From Microbacterium halimionae (GTDB taxonomy: Bacteria; Actinomycetota; Actinomycetes; Actinomycetales; Microbacteriaceae), in assembly GCF_011761265.1 (NCBI RefSeq), contig NZ_JAAOZB010000001.1:1116001-1180000 (forward strand): 64,000 bases of DNA. Direction: 5' to 3'. This document shows, piece by piece, positions 33,944-42,280 of this stretch (its first letter is position 1; the number at the start of each line of letters is the position of its first letter). The notes under the pieces are model-generated. The model was given only the letters and a program-made list of their open reading frames with translations. It did not search any database and had not been told where the DNA came from. The translations under genes and the position numbers were made by a program.

Positions 33944-34894
33944 CTACTGCAGCGTGACGAGCGCGTCGCCGGCCCACACGAGCGTGGCAGTGTCGTCGGG
34001 GGCTACCGCGACGGGCTGAGCGGGGTCGGTGCCCTCGGCGCATTGACTCGCTTCGGGCGTCGAAAGGTCGCCGGTAGCAAAGCGGGTGACGAGGATGCCG
34101 GAGCACGAGGCATCCGTTGTGGCAACTGCGAGAGTGTCGGAGGTGAGCCCGACCGTCAGTGCTCCGGAGATGGGCAGCTGCGACCACGTCTGGTCGTCGG
34201 CCAGCACCGATGCCGTGCCGTCGTCGCAAGTGACGGCGGCAGTGCCGCTGACGCTTCGAAGCGACGTGGGGGAGGCGCAGGGAGTGGCAACATCACCGGC
34301 GGGAGTGACGACCTGGCCCGGGTTTTGCGGGTTGAGGTAGGTGGATTCCGCCAAAACTTCGGGGTAGAACTCCCAGAAGCTGCCCTGCGTGAAGGTGCGA
34401 AGCGCCTGAGGGGTGCAGTCGGTGTCGTCGTCTTCAACGGAGGCTGTGGCAACGATCTCGGCCTCGGTGCCAGCGAAACCGTCGAGCGAAAGAATCTGCG
34501 TGACCCCGCGGTAGAGCGGCGTGATGTCGGCGAAAGTCGCGCCGCCATCGGTCGACTTTTCAAGCAGCGGGTCTGCGCCCGTGCACGACCCCGCCACAGC
34601 ACGCCAAATGGCATCGTCGCCGACCGCGAGAAAACGCACCGTCGACGGGTCGATCTGCACCGCCGCCGGAGCCTCGGGCGACGGAGATGAGTCAGGCGTC
34701 GACGTCGAGCGCGGTGTGAAGGTGGGAACCGGGGCCACCGTCTCACCCGCGTAAGGATCTTCTCTGGACTGCTGCAGTGCAAAAACCGACAGCGCGCCCA
34801 CGCCGACCGCGAGTACCGCCACAATCACCCATGCCACCCACCTGCGTGCCTCATGCGGGGGTCGCGGCGTGCGTCGGCTACGGCGGTTGCTCAT
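33944..34894 (-). CDS. membrane-anchored extracytoplasmic protein of unknown function
   Basis: About 316 residues starting at the ATG at 34894: a basic N terminus, one membrane helix near residues 20-42 (WVAWVIVAVLAVGVGALSVF), a Pro/Ser/Thr-rich linker to about 75, then an external domain. Inside it, KSTDGGATFADI resembles the Asp-box of BNR/sialidase-type beta-propellers, and six or more cysteines suggest disulphides. No enzyme active site is recognised. The frame extends to 35086, but the later ATG fits the signal-anchor layout. It precedes the membrane protein gene at 33933. Confidence 0.65.
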   Translation of the reverse strand: MSNRRSRRTPRPPHEARRWVAWVIVAVLAVGVGALSVFALQQSREDPYAGETVAPVPTFTPRSTSTPDSSPSPEAPAAVQIDPSTVRFLAVGDDAIWRAVAGSCTGADPLLEKSTDGGATFADITPLYRGVTQILSLDGFAGTEAEIVATASVEDDDTDCTPQALRTFTQGSFWEFYPEVLAESTYLNPQNPGQVVTPAGDVATPCASPTSLRSVSGTAAVTCDDGTASVLADDQTWSQLPISGALTVGLTSDTLAVATTDASCSGILVTRFATGDLSTPEASQCAEGTDPAQPVAVAPDDTATLVWAGDALVTLQ

Positions 34895-35097
34895 AGGGCG
34901 TCCTCGGAATCGTGCGGCGAACTCAAACGTGAGGTGCGGTGCTCGTGAGCAAACGCGGCAACATGTCGCCAGGCGTCTACCCGGAAGGTACCAAGCCAGA
35001 CTAGTGCGATACCCGCACTGTCCCCGGTCGAGACAGGCGTGAAAATCGGATGCCGTGGCGAAACAGTCCTGAAACCGGCAGGGCATAACGTCAGATC

Positions 35098-35676
35098 ATG
35101 GTTGCAGAAACGTTCGATGCGCAGGTCGGTAGCCAGCGCATCACACTTCCGGTCATCCCGGTGGGATTAGACCTCTCGATCGCGCTCATGATGGTGATCG
35201 ATCATGGTGTGTCATTCGTTGACACCGCAGGCCGGGAGCTTGCCGAACACTTCGACGAGATGCGACCAGAGATTGTGGTCGCACCAGCGACGCTCGGCAT
35301 CCCGATCGCCATCGCTGTCACGCGGGCTCTCGGCCTTGACGATTACCTCATCTTGCAGAAGACCCGCAAAGTGCACCTCGGTGATGCGCTCGAAGAACCC
35401 GTGCACGCGATCACGTCAACGAACCCGCAGTCGCTCTTGCTCGACCGCGCACGCCTGGCGTCGGTCGCCGCGCGCCGCGTGCTCTTCGTCGACGACGTGA
35501 TCTCGTCGGGATCATCGGTGAAGGCAGCGCTCACGCTGCTGCAACGAGCCGGCGCCGACATCGTGGGGGTCGGGTCGCTGCTCGTCGAGGGTGAGGGGTG
35601 GCCCGACGTGCTCGACGAGTACAGCGACAGGTTGTATGCCCTCGGGCGCATTCCGCTCTTTCCGCACGACTCGTAG
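35098..35676 (+). CDS. phosphoribosyltransferase (adenine/xanthine PRT-like)
   Basis: A 192-residue type I phosphoribosyltransferase: PEIVVAPATLGIPIAIAVTRALG in the hood/core region and the PRPP-binding loop VLFVDDVISSGSS near residue 136. It joins a purine-type base (or similar substrate) to PRPP. The fold resembles adenine/xanthine PRTs and PyrE-like regulators, and specificity cannot be read. The last 129 bp of the gene plus the following repeat are duplicated at 45550-45744 (7 differences in the 129 bp), and that copy lacks the stop codon. Repeat copy A follows the gene. Confidence 0.8.
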   Translation: MVAETFDAQVGSQRITLPVIPVGLDLSIALMMVIDHGVSFVDTAGRELAEHFDEMRPEIVVAPATLGIPIAIAVTRALGLDDYLILQKTRKVHLGDALEEPVHAITSTNPQSLLLDRARLASVAARRVLFVDDVISSGSSVKAALTLLQRAGADIVGVGSLLVEGEGWPDVLDEYSDRLYALGRIPLFPHDS

Positions 35677-35694
35677 CTTCTCGCAGCGGCGTCC

Positions 35695-35766
35695 GGTCGG
35701 AGAATAGCGATCAGTCGGACGGATGCTGGGCGCAGCATCCGAGGGAGTGCGAATCTCCGACGTTAC
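35695..35766. repeat. palindromic dispersed repeat, copy A
   Basis: One of four related 70-75-bp palindromes (others at 45697, 61210 and 62447). It begins GGTCGGAGAAT and ends TCTCCGACGTTAC. It lies between the convergent phosphoribosyltransferase and IclR genes, its end touching the IclR stop codon, so it may serve as a bidirectional transcript end. Its right arm is the most diverged of the four copies. Confidence 0.8.
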
Positions 35767-36533
35767 TGAGCGCGCGGCCCGTGGTAGCCCAGCACAGAGC
35801 TGATGCGATCGGCCTTTTCGATCGCGATACGGCCGAGTTCGTCTTGAGTGTGCTCGAGGTCGATCGTGGTGCGCGGGCCCGAGATCGAAATGGCCGCCAT
35901 AACCCGCCCGCGCTGATCGACGATGCCCGCGGCGACAGAGGCGCGTCCGAGTACGAACTCCTCTACTTCGGTGGCGTACCCGCGACGCGCAATGACGGCG
36001 GCCTCTCGATCCAGCGCAACCGGCTCGGTGATGGTGAACTCGGTGTAGGCAGTGAGAACGAGAGCTCGGCGTTCCGATGAGGTCAAGCCCACCAGCGCCG
36101 ATTTACCGATGCTCGTGGCGTGAAGGGGTACACGTTGGCCCATCAACGTGTGCGACTTGGGAGAACGGCGCCCCTCGAAGTTGCAGAGGTACACCAACTC
36201 GGCCCCGCGCCGCACTGCCAGGTTGACCCCCAGCCCTAGCTCGAATGCCAGGTCTTGGGCGATCTGACGCCCGGCACGATGAATGGGATTCTCGTTGATC
36301 GCGACGCCGGCAAGGGTGAGAAGCTCAGCGCCCAGAAAGTACAGCGACGTGAGCGGGTCGCGTTCGACCAGCCCCGCGCTTTCGAGCGTTGCCAAAAGGC
36401 GCGAGGCGGTCGACTGGGTGATGTGGGCTGCACGCGCCACATCACCGACGCGCAGCGGCTGACCGTCAGAGAAGGACTCGAGCACGGCAACGGCTTTCTC
36501 CACGCTCTGGTTGGTGCTCTTATCGGCGGACAT
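35763..36533 (-). CDS. IclR-family transcriptional regulator
   Basis: A 256-residue IclR protein: N-terminal winged helix (about residues 10-70; VGDVARAAHITQSTASRLLATLESAGLVERD), then an effector-binding domain with GQRVPLHATSIGKSALVGL near 130, FVLGRASVAAGIVDQRGRVMAAISISGP and the C-terminal helix. It is divergent from an ABC sugar importer operon across 204 bp containing strong inverted repeats (36594-36620). It probably controls that operon, the FAD oxidoreductase and the GH31 gene, in response to an imported sugar derivative. Confidence 0.92.
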   Translation of the reverse strand: MSADKSTNQSVEKAVAVLESFSDGQPLRVGDVARAAHITQSTASRLLATLESAGLVERDPLTSLYFLGAELLTLAGVAINENPIHRAGRQIAQDLAFELGLGVNLAVRRGAELVYLCNFEGRRSPKSHTLMGQRVPLHATSIGKSALVGLTSSERRALVLTAYTEFTITEPVALDREAAVIARRGYATEVEEFVLGRASVAAGIVDQRGRVMAAISISGPRTTIDLEHTQDELGRIAIEKADRISSVLGYHGPRAQ

Positions 36534-36593
36534 GTCGCTCCCTTGCGAAGGATCGTGTCACAGCGATGCCGACGTGGCAATGCTGTTGCTATT

Positions 36594-36620
36594 ACTGTCA
36601 TTCACATAGTGCATGACAGT
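36594..36620. promoter_or_regulatory. inverted repeat, candidate IclR operator
   Basis: ACTGTCAT-N11-ATGACAGT has perfect 8-bp arms midway between the divergent IclR gene and the importer operon. Just after it, GCAC-aaa-GTGC (36622-36632) forms a second small palindrome. The position supports a shared regulatory site. Confidence 0.6.
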
Positions 36621-36737
36621 TGCACAAAGTGCGAATCGTGTGCACCATGTTCATATTGCAGCGTGCAACACCGAATCGGCCCGCGGGAACTCACCGACGA
36701 GTCCTCCGATACGGAGCAAACGCTACGAGGGACAACG

Positions 36738-37688
36738 ATGACCATATCCACCGCACCGGGCAGCGCTCGCGTCGGCCACCGGCGAGGTGCCGCACTCTCG
36801 GAGCGCTCCTTCCTGTTCTTCTTGCTCGCCCCCGGCGTGCTGTTGCTCGCGGGCGTCGTGTTATACCCGCTCATCCGCTCGCTGGCATCCGCTTTCTTCG
36901 AAGAAAGCTTGCTGTACCCCGGCGCTGTCTTTGTCGGCTTGAACAACGTCGCCGAAGTCATGAGCACCGAGTTCATCCCGCTGACCACACAAACGCTGAT
37001 CTTCACCGTGGGGTCGACGGTGGCCCCTTTCGTTCTGGGGCTCGCTCTTGCTCTCGTGCTAAACCAGCGCTTTCGCGGGCAAACCTTCTTGCGCGGGGCG
37101 TTCTTGATTCCGTGGCTGATTCCCGGCGTCGTCGTCTCCTTCTTGTGGATGTGGATCTTCGACGCCAATTACGGCGTGCTCAACGGCATCTTGATGAGCG
37201 CTGGGATGATCGACAGCCCGATCGCGTGGCTGTTTCAGACCGACACGGCTCGGGCGGCACTCATCGTGGCTAAGACGTGGAACTCCTTCCCATGGATCAT
37301 GGTCATGTTGCTCGCGGGGCTGCAAGCGGTGCCGGTTGAACTTCACGAAGCCGCAGCGATGGACGGCGCGGGCGCCATCCGGCGATTCTTCGCCGTGACA
37401 TGGCCACACATCAGCGGCATCGCCGGACTCGTCGTGCTGCTCGAGTTCATCTGGAACTTCCAGCACTTCGACATGATCTTCGTGCTCACCGGGGGCGGCC
37501 CCGCCGGCACCACCGCTACCTATGCGACAGCCGTCTACGACACCGCTTTCAAAGGGTACGACCTCGGGCATGCCGGAGCGCTCGGCTTGGTTTGGATGCT
37601 TCTTCTCAGCGTGCTGGTCGTCATCTACGTCTGGCTCTCAGAACGTGGCGAAAGAGAAATGCGCACAGCCAAGGGAGGGCAACAATGA
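36738..37688 (+). CDS. carbohydrate ABC transporter permease (MalF type)
   Basis: A 316-residue permease with six membrane helices and the EAA loop ELHEAAAMDGAGAIRRFFAVTWPHI near residue 215. It is the first permease of a CUT1-type sugar importer, paired with the next gene. The ATG at 36738 has a GAGGGA site; the frame is open much further upstream but that stretch lies in the operator region and the IclR gene's antisense. No ATPase is encoded in this operon, so a shared MsiK-like ATPase elsewhere is expected, as is common in Actinobacteria. Confidence 0.9.
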   Translation: MTISTAPGSARVGHRRGAALSERSFLFFLLAPGVLLLAGVVLYPLIRSLASAFFEESLLYPGAVFVGLNNVAEVMSTEFIPLTTQTLIFTVGSTVAPFVLGLALALVLNQRFRGQTFLRGAFLIPWLIPGVVVSFLWMWIFDANYGVLNGILMSAGMIDSPIAWLFQTDTARAALIVAKTWNSFPWIMVMLLAGLQAVPVELHEAAAMDGAGAIRRFFAVTWPHISGIAGLVVLLEFIWNFQHFDMIFVLTGGGPAGTTATYATAVYDTAFKGYDLGHAGALGLVWMLLLSVLVVIYVWLSERGEREMRTAKGGQQ

Positions 37689-38587
37689 GCGTAAAAGAGG
37701 CAGTCGCCGTGCCGTCATCCCTCATCTCAGATGTGGCTTCCCCGTCGGCCGATAGAGTGCGCCGACGTGGCAAGCCCCGATGGGCGATGTGGATTGCTCT
37801 CGTGGTGGTTGCGCTTTTCACCTTCTTGCCGATCTACTGGCTGCTTGTCACTTCGCTGACACCAGAAAACCAGGTCTTCACCTTTCCGCCGCGCATCTGG
37901 CCGCAGCAAGTCACGCTGGAGCACTACGCCAGCGTGTTGGGAAACCCGGAGATCTTCGGATATCTGCGTAACAGCGTGATCGTGTCGGTGATCACGGCAG
38001 TGCTGTCGGTCGTGGTGTCGATGTATATGGGTTTCGCATTCTCGAAATACCGATTCGCGGGCCGCAAATCACTCATGTACTTCGTGCTGTCGAGCCAAAT
38101 GTTTCCGCAGGCGCTGCTCCTCGTGACGCTCTACCTCGTCTTTGCACAGTTCGGGCTTCTCAACACTTACCTCGCGCTGATCATCTCGTTCACAACGTTC
38201 ACGCTGCCCCTGTGCGTGTGGATGCTCAAGGGGTTCTTCGATGCCCTTCCCGACGACCTCATCGAAGCCGCGCGCATCGATGGCGCGGGCCCCTGGCGAA
38301 TTTTTCACTCCGTGATCCTGCCGCTGGCGGCGCCGGGCCTCGTCGCGGCGGGACTTTTCGCGTTCGTGCGCGGGTGGAACGACTTCATCTTTGCGTTGAC
38401 ACTCGCCGGACCCGATAAGCAAACGCTCCCACCAGGCCTGGTCAATACCTACATCAGCGAAGCGAGCACATCCTGGCCGGCACTCATGGCGGCATCCCTG
38501 CTCGTCTCGGTGCCCGTCTGCGTCGTCTTCATCTTCTTGCAGCGCTTTCTCGTGGGCGGCATTACCGCGGGCGCCGTCAAAGGTTGA
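37685..38587 (+). CDS. carbohydrate ABC transporter permease (MalG type)
   Basis: A 300-residue permease with six membrane helices, an N-terminal cytosolic stretch and the EAA loop DDLIEAARIDGAGPWRIFHSVILPLAAPG near residue 195. It starts in an ATGA overlap with the MalF-type gene and completes the channel of the importer. The binding protein follows after about 37 bp behind an AGAGGAGA site. The sugar transported is unknown; a product of the GH31 enzyme encoded downstream is the reasonable guess. Confidence 0.92.
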   Translation: MSVKEAVAVPSSLISDVASPSADRVRRRGKPRWAMWIALVVVALFTFLPIYWLLVTSLTPENQVFTFPPRIWPQQVTLEHYASVLGNPEIFGYLRNSVIVSVITAVLSVVVSMYMGFAFSKYRFAGRKSLMYFVLSSQMFPQALLLVTLYLVFAQFGLLNTYLALIISFTTFTLPLCVWMLKGFFDALPDDLIEAARIDGAGPWRIFHSVILPLAAPGLVAAGLFAFVRGWNDFIFALTLAGPDKQTLPPGLVNTYISEASTSWPALMAASLLVSVPVCVVFIFLQRFLVGGITAGAVKG

Positions 38588-38624
38588 CTCTTCCATCACC
38601 CCGTTTCGTATTCAGAGGAGAATA

Positions 38625-39917
38625 ATGAACGCACATATCTCTCGCCGTGACCTGTTGCGGGTCTCCGCCCTTGGGCTCGGCAGCGCCGCCCTTGTCGGAC
38701 TCGCCGCCTGTGCACCGACGCCCCGGCGGTCATCGGCAGCGACGCCGTCGTCCGGTGGAACACCCACCGACTTCTCGTTTGGGTCGTGGAGCCTGTCAGA
38801 AGACGCTGCGAAAGGCCCCATCCAATCCGCGATGAAGACCTTCGCCACGCAAGATGGCATCACGATCTCGCCCGTGACATACCCCTACAACGACTACCTC
38901 AACCAGCTCACGCTTCAGGTACGGGGCGGCCAGTTCGCCGGGGCCGCGCAACTCGATGTCGCCTGGCTGTCGGCGCTTGCCGCACTCGGAAAACTCGACG
39001 ACCTGTCGTCGTATGCTGCCGGACGCGACTACACCAGCGCAGCGCTTGGCGCCGGTCAGTACGACGGTGTGCAGTACGGGCTGCCTTGGACGATCGGGGC
39101 CATCGGACTCATCGCCAACAAGGAGCTCTACGACAAGGCGGGAGCCTCGCTCGCTCCAACCACGATCGATGAATTCGAAGACGGACTTCGCGCCCTCAAA
39201 GGAATTGGCGTCATTCCCTATGCAGCATCGACCAAAGCCGCCCAGCTCAAAGACATCCTCGTCTGGATGCAGACCTTCGGCTCACCCGTGATCGAAGACG
39301 GTAAGACGACGATCGGCGACGAGGCCTCGGTGAAAGCCGTCGAATGGTACAAGAAGCTGTATGACGACGGGCTCATCGCGCCCGACGTCGACCGAGCTGC
39401 TGCGCGCACCCTCTTCGCTCAGGGGGCAACGGCCCTCTACGACGATGCGCCGGTCGGCAAATCAGCCGTCGTGAGCCAATCACCCGATAGCGGACTCTCC
39501 GCAAAGATGACCCCGATGGCGCGGCCCGTGCTCTCGCGCGGAGACACGTCGCAAAATGTGCTGTGGGGGCACCTCGTCGTTGTCGTCGACGGGGCGGGCG
39601 CCGGAACCGCGGCCGACTACGCGCAGTGGCTGACCAGCAACCCCGAGCAAACCGTTTCGTACTTCGAGGCGCTCGGGCTGCCCCCGACCACCACCACCGC
39701 CCTCGAATCGGATGCTGTCACCTCGAACACGTTCGTGAATGAATTCACGTCGCGCATCACAGCGACAGCAAAACCTAGCCCGCTTTGGGTCTACCCGAGC
39801 TACGGACAGATGGAGACAGCAATCGCCGATCAGGTACAGGCCGTGCTCATCGGTCAGTCCACGGCGGCGAAGGCAATGGGCGCTGCTGGCGCCGCGGTCT
39901 CACGCCTTATCGGCTGA
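38625..39917 (+). CDS. extracellular sugar-binding lipoprotein of the ABC importer
   Basis: A 430-residue family 1 solute-binding protein. The signal has a twin-arginine-like SRRDLLRVSALG followed by a lipobox LAAC (cysteine at about residue 29), suggesting a Tat-exported lipoprotein. The body shows the family's YNDYLNQLTLQVRGG, DVAWLSALAALGKLDDLS and WTIGAIGLIANKELYDKAGA segments. It captures a sugar or oligosaccharide for the two permeases directly upstream. It is followed after 50 bp by an FAD-dependent oxidoreductase gene that seems to belong to the same pathway. Confidence 0.9.
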   Translation: MNAHISRRDLLRVSALGLGSAALVGLAACAPTPRRSSAATPSSGGTPTDFSFGSWSLSEDAAKGPIQSAMKTFATQDGITISPVTYPYNDYLNQLTLQVRGGQFAGAAQLDVAWLSALAALGKLDDLSSYAAGRDYTSAALGAGQYDGVQYGLPWTIGAIGLIANKELYDKAGASLAPTTIDEFEDGLRALKGIGVIPYAASTKAAQLKDILVWMQTFGSPVIEDGKTTIGDEASVKAVEWYKKLYDDGLIAPDVDRAAARTLFAQGATALYDDAPVGKSAVVSQSPDSGLSAKMTPMARPVLSRGDTSQNVLWGHLVVVVDGAGAGTAADYAQWLTSNPEQTVSYFEALGLPPTTTTALESDAVTSNTFVNEFTSRITATAKPSPLWVYPSYGQMETAIADQVQAVLIGQSTAAKAMGAAGAAVSRLIG

Positions 39918-39967
39918 CCCGATCAGGCACCCGATCTCGCCCTCACCCCACCCACCTTCAGGACGTC

Positions 39968-42229
39968 ATGCAATCTCAGAATTTTCAGTCAGACATCACC
40001 ATCGTCGGGGGAGGCCTGGCAGGAGTGTGCGCGGCGATCAGCGCCGCGCGCCTCGGCAAGTCCGTCGCGTTGATCGGTAACCGCCCCGTTCTGGGCGGCA
40101 ACTCGTCATCGGAGGTGAGGGTGTGGGTGTGCGGCGCCACATCGCACGGGGTGCAGCGGTACGCGCGGGAGAACGGCGTGATCGGTGAACTGTATGTCGA
40201 AAACCAATACCGCAACCCAGAGGGCAACCCCATCATCTGGGACGAGGTCGTGCACGATGCGGTACGGGCAGAACCCAACATCCGGCTTTTTTTGAACACG
40301 GATGTGCGCGAAGTCGATGCCGCCGACGTCGGCGGTGAGCGGATCATTACGGGGCTACGCGGATGGACGATGGGCTCGGAGTTGTGGACCGAATTTCACA
40401 GCCCATACGTGATCGACAGCACCGGTGACGGCCTCATCGGCCATCTCGCTGGCGCCGAATACCGTCTGGGTAGAGAAGCGCGTCGCGAGTATGACGAGTC
40501 GTGGGCGCCGGAGGTGTCGGACGACGAGTTTCTGGGGTCGACGATCTTGTTCTATACAAAAGATTTGGGTCGGCCCGTCAAGTTCGTCGCTCCCGACTCG
40601 GCGAAAGACATCACGCAGACACCCATTCCCACGTCACGGATATTGCGCAGCGGCGACTCCGGAGCCCAGTATTGGTGGATCGAATGGGGTGGCGAGCTCG
40701 ACATCGTGCACGACAACGAGCGCATCAGAGATGAGCTGCGCTCGGTGATTTTCGGTATCTGGGATCACATCAAGAACTCGGGAAACTTCGAAGCCCAAAA
40801 CCTCGACCTCGAGTGGGTCGGGTCAGTACCAGGCAAGCGTGAGTATCGTCGTTTCATCGGCGATTACGTGCTGACGCAGAACGACATTCTTGCCCAAACC
40901 GACTTCGCTGACGCTGTCGGATTTGGTGGATGGTCGATAGATCTACACCCGGTCGAGGGGATGTACGCGTCAGAGCCGGGCGCGCTGCAGCGGTACGGTG
41001 CGGGGATCTACGGCATCCCGTTTCGCTCGTTCTACTCGCGCAATGTCGCCAACCTTCTCGTTGCCGGGCGTGATATCTCGGCCACTCACGTGGCATTCGG
41101 TTCGACCCGTGTGATGGCGACGTGCGGTGTGGGCGGCGAAGCGGCGGGTACCGGTGCCGCGCTTGCGCTGGAGATGGGTCTGCGTCCGCGAGAAATCGCC
41201 GCGGACCACCCCGAGAAACTGCGCCAGCTCTTGCTGCGCCAAGACGCCGCAATTTTCGGTGTGAAAAACAGCGACCCAGACGATCTGGCGCGGCACGCCA
41301 CCGTGACGGCGAGCTCCCACGCTGTTGCCATCGATCCTGCCGAGTTCGAGCCCGGCAGGGCCGACGAACTCATCGACCTCGACAACGACCTGGCCCTCGT
41401 GGTCCCGGTCGATCCACACCTCGACGCAATCGACCTCTTGCTTTCTGTGCCGAACAATACGCGCGTGAGCGCATCGCTGTGGACCACCGGGCGCCCACAA
41501 AACGCTGTGCCCATCGATGAGCACGCGCGCACGAGTGTTGATGTCACCGGTCGCAACGAACCACAGTGGGTGCGCTTTCCTCTGGGCTGGCACCCCGAGG
41601 TGCCAGAAAATGTCGTGATCGTGCTGGAGGCGTGCTCCGGCGTCGCGGCGGTATCGCAATCGGTGCAGGTGCCCGGTGTGATGACCCTGGTGCATTCGCC
41701 AGAGGCAGACGGAGACGTCAACGTCGAAGTCGATCACACCGAACCGCTCATCGCGTGGCCGGCTCTGCCGCTGCGCGGACGAACCGTGCGGTCCCGGCTT
41801 CACCCGGCCACCGCTGCATATGCGCCGCAAAAAGCCGTCGGTGGTTACCAACGGTTCTACGGTGGCCCGCAGCTTTGGGCCTCCGCGCCACTGGACGAAG
41901 GCGACCATGCCGACCTGATGGTCGAGTGGCCGCACCCCTTGGAGATCCGCCAGGTGCGCCTCGTTTTCGACGATGACCCTGACGTTGAGCTCAACACGCT
42001 TCACCATCACCGCACTCCCGACGAGGTCTTTCCCGAGCTCGTACGCGACTACGTCGTCGAAGTGAGAGATGGCGACACGTGGCATCTGCTTGCCCGCGTG
42101 AGCGCGAACCGAAGACGGCAGCGCGTGCACAACACAGAACGCGCCTATATCGCAGACGCCGTAAGGGTGCGGGTACTGGCGACCAATGGTGCCGCGCAGG
42201 CGCGCGTGGTGTCGCTGCGCGTCTATTAA
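39968..42229 (+). CDS. FAD-dependent oxidoreductase of the carbohydrate-locus type, with a C-terminal accessory domain
   Basis: A 753-residue protein. The N-terminal half (about residues 8-430) is a FAD-binding Rossmann oxidoreductase (DITIVGGGLAGVCAAISAARLG, then GGNSSSEVRVWV, and FGSTRVMATCGVGGEAAGTGAALALE) of the PF12831 type often found in polysaccharide-utilisation loci. The C-terminal 300 residues look like beta-sandwich, possibly sugar-binding, domains. No signal peptide is visible, so it is probably cytosolic. AGGA precedes the ATG at 39968. It presumably oxidises an imported sugar unit; cofactor partner and substrate are not known. Confidence 0.8.
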   Translation: MQSQNFQSDITIVGGGLAGVCAAISAARLGKSVALIGNRPVLGGNSSSEVRVWVCGATSHGVQRYARENGVIGELYVENQYRNPEGNPIIWDEVVHDAVRAEPNIRLFLNTDVREVDAADVGGERIITGLRGWTMGSELWTEFHSPYVIDSTGDGLIGHLAGAEYRLGREARREYDESWAPEVSDDEFLGSTILFYTKDLGRPVKFVAPDSAKDITQTPIPTSRILRSGDSGAQYWWIEWGGELDIVHDNERIRDELRSVIFGIWDHIKNSGNFEAQNLDLEWVGSVPGKREYRRFIGDYVLTQNDILAQTDFADAVGFGGWSIDLHPVEGMYASEPGALQRYGAGIYGIPFRSFYSRNVANLLVAGRDISATHVAFGSTRVMATCGVGGEAAGTGAALALEMGLRPREIAADHPEKLRQLLLRQDAAIFGVKNSDPDDLARHATVTASSHAVAIDPAEFEPGRADELIDLDNDLALVVPVDPHLDAIDLLLSVPNNTRVSASLWTTGRPQNAVPIDEHARTSVDVTGRNEPQWVRFPLGWHPEVPENVVIVLEACSGVAAVSQSVQVPGVMTLVHSPEADGDVNVEVDHTEPLIAWPALPLRGRTVRSRLHPATAAYAPQKAVGGYQRFYGGPQLWASAPLDEGDHADLMVEWPHPLEIRQVRLVFDDDPDVELNTLHHHRTPDEVFPELVRDYVVEVRDGDTWHLLARVSANRRRQRVHNTERAYIADAVRVRVLATNGAAQARVVSLRVY

Positions 42230-42280
42230 CACCCGCGCGGGAAACCGCGGAAAAGAAAGCACACACAAAGGAGTGGATGC

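Noticed and set aside
36255..36737. The MalF-type permease frame is open 483 bp upstream of the chosen start.
   Set aside because: That stretch overlaps the IclR gene and the operator region and does not resemble permease sequence; the ATG at 36738 has a good ribosome-binding site.
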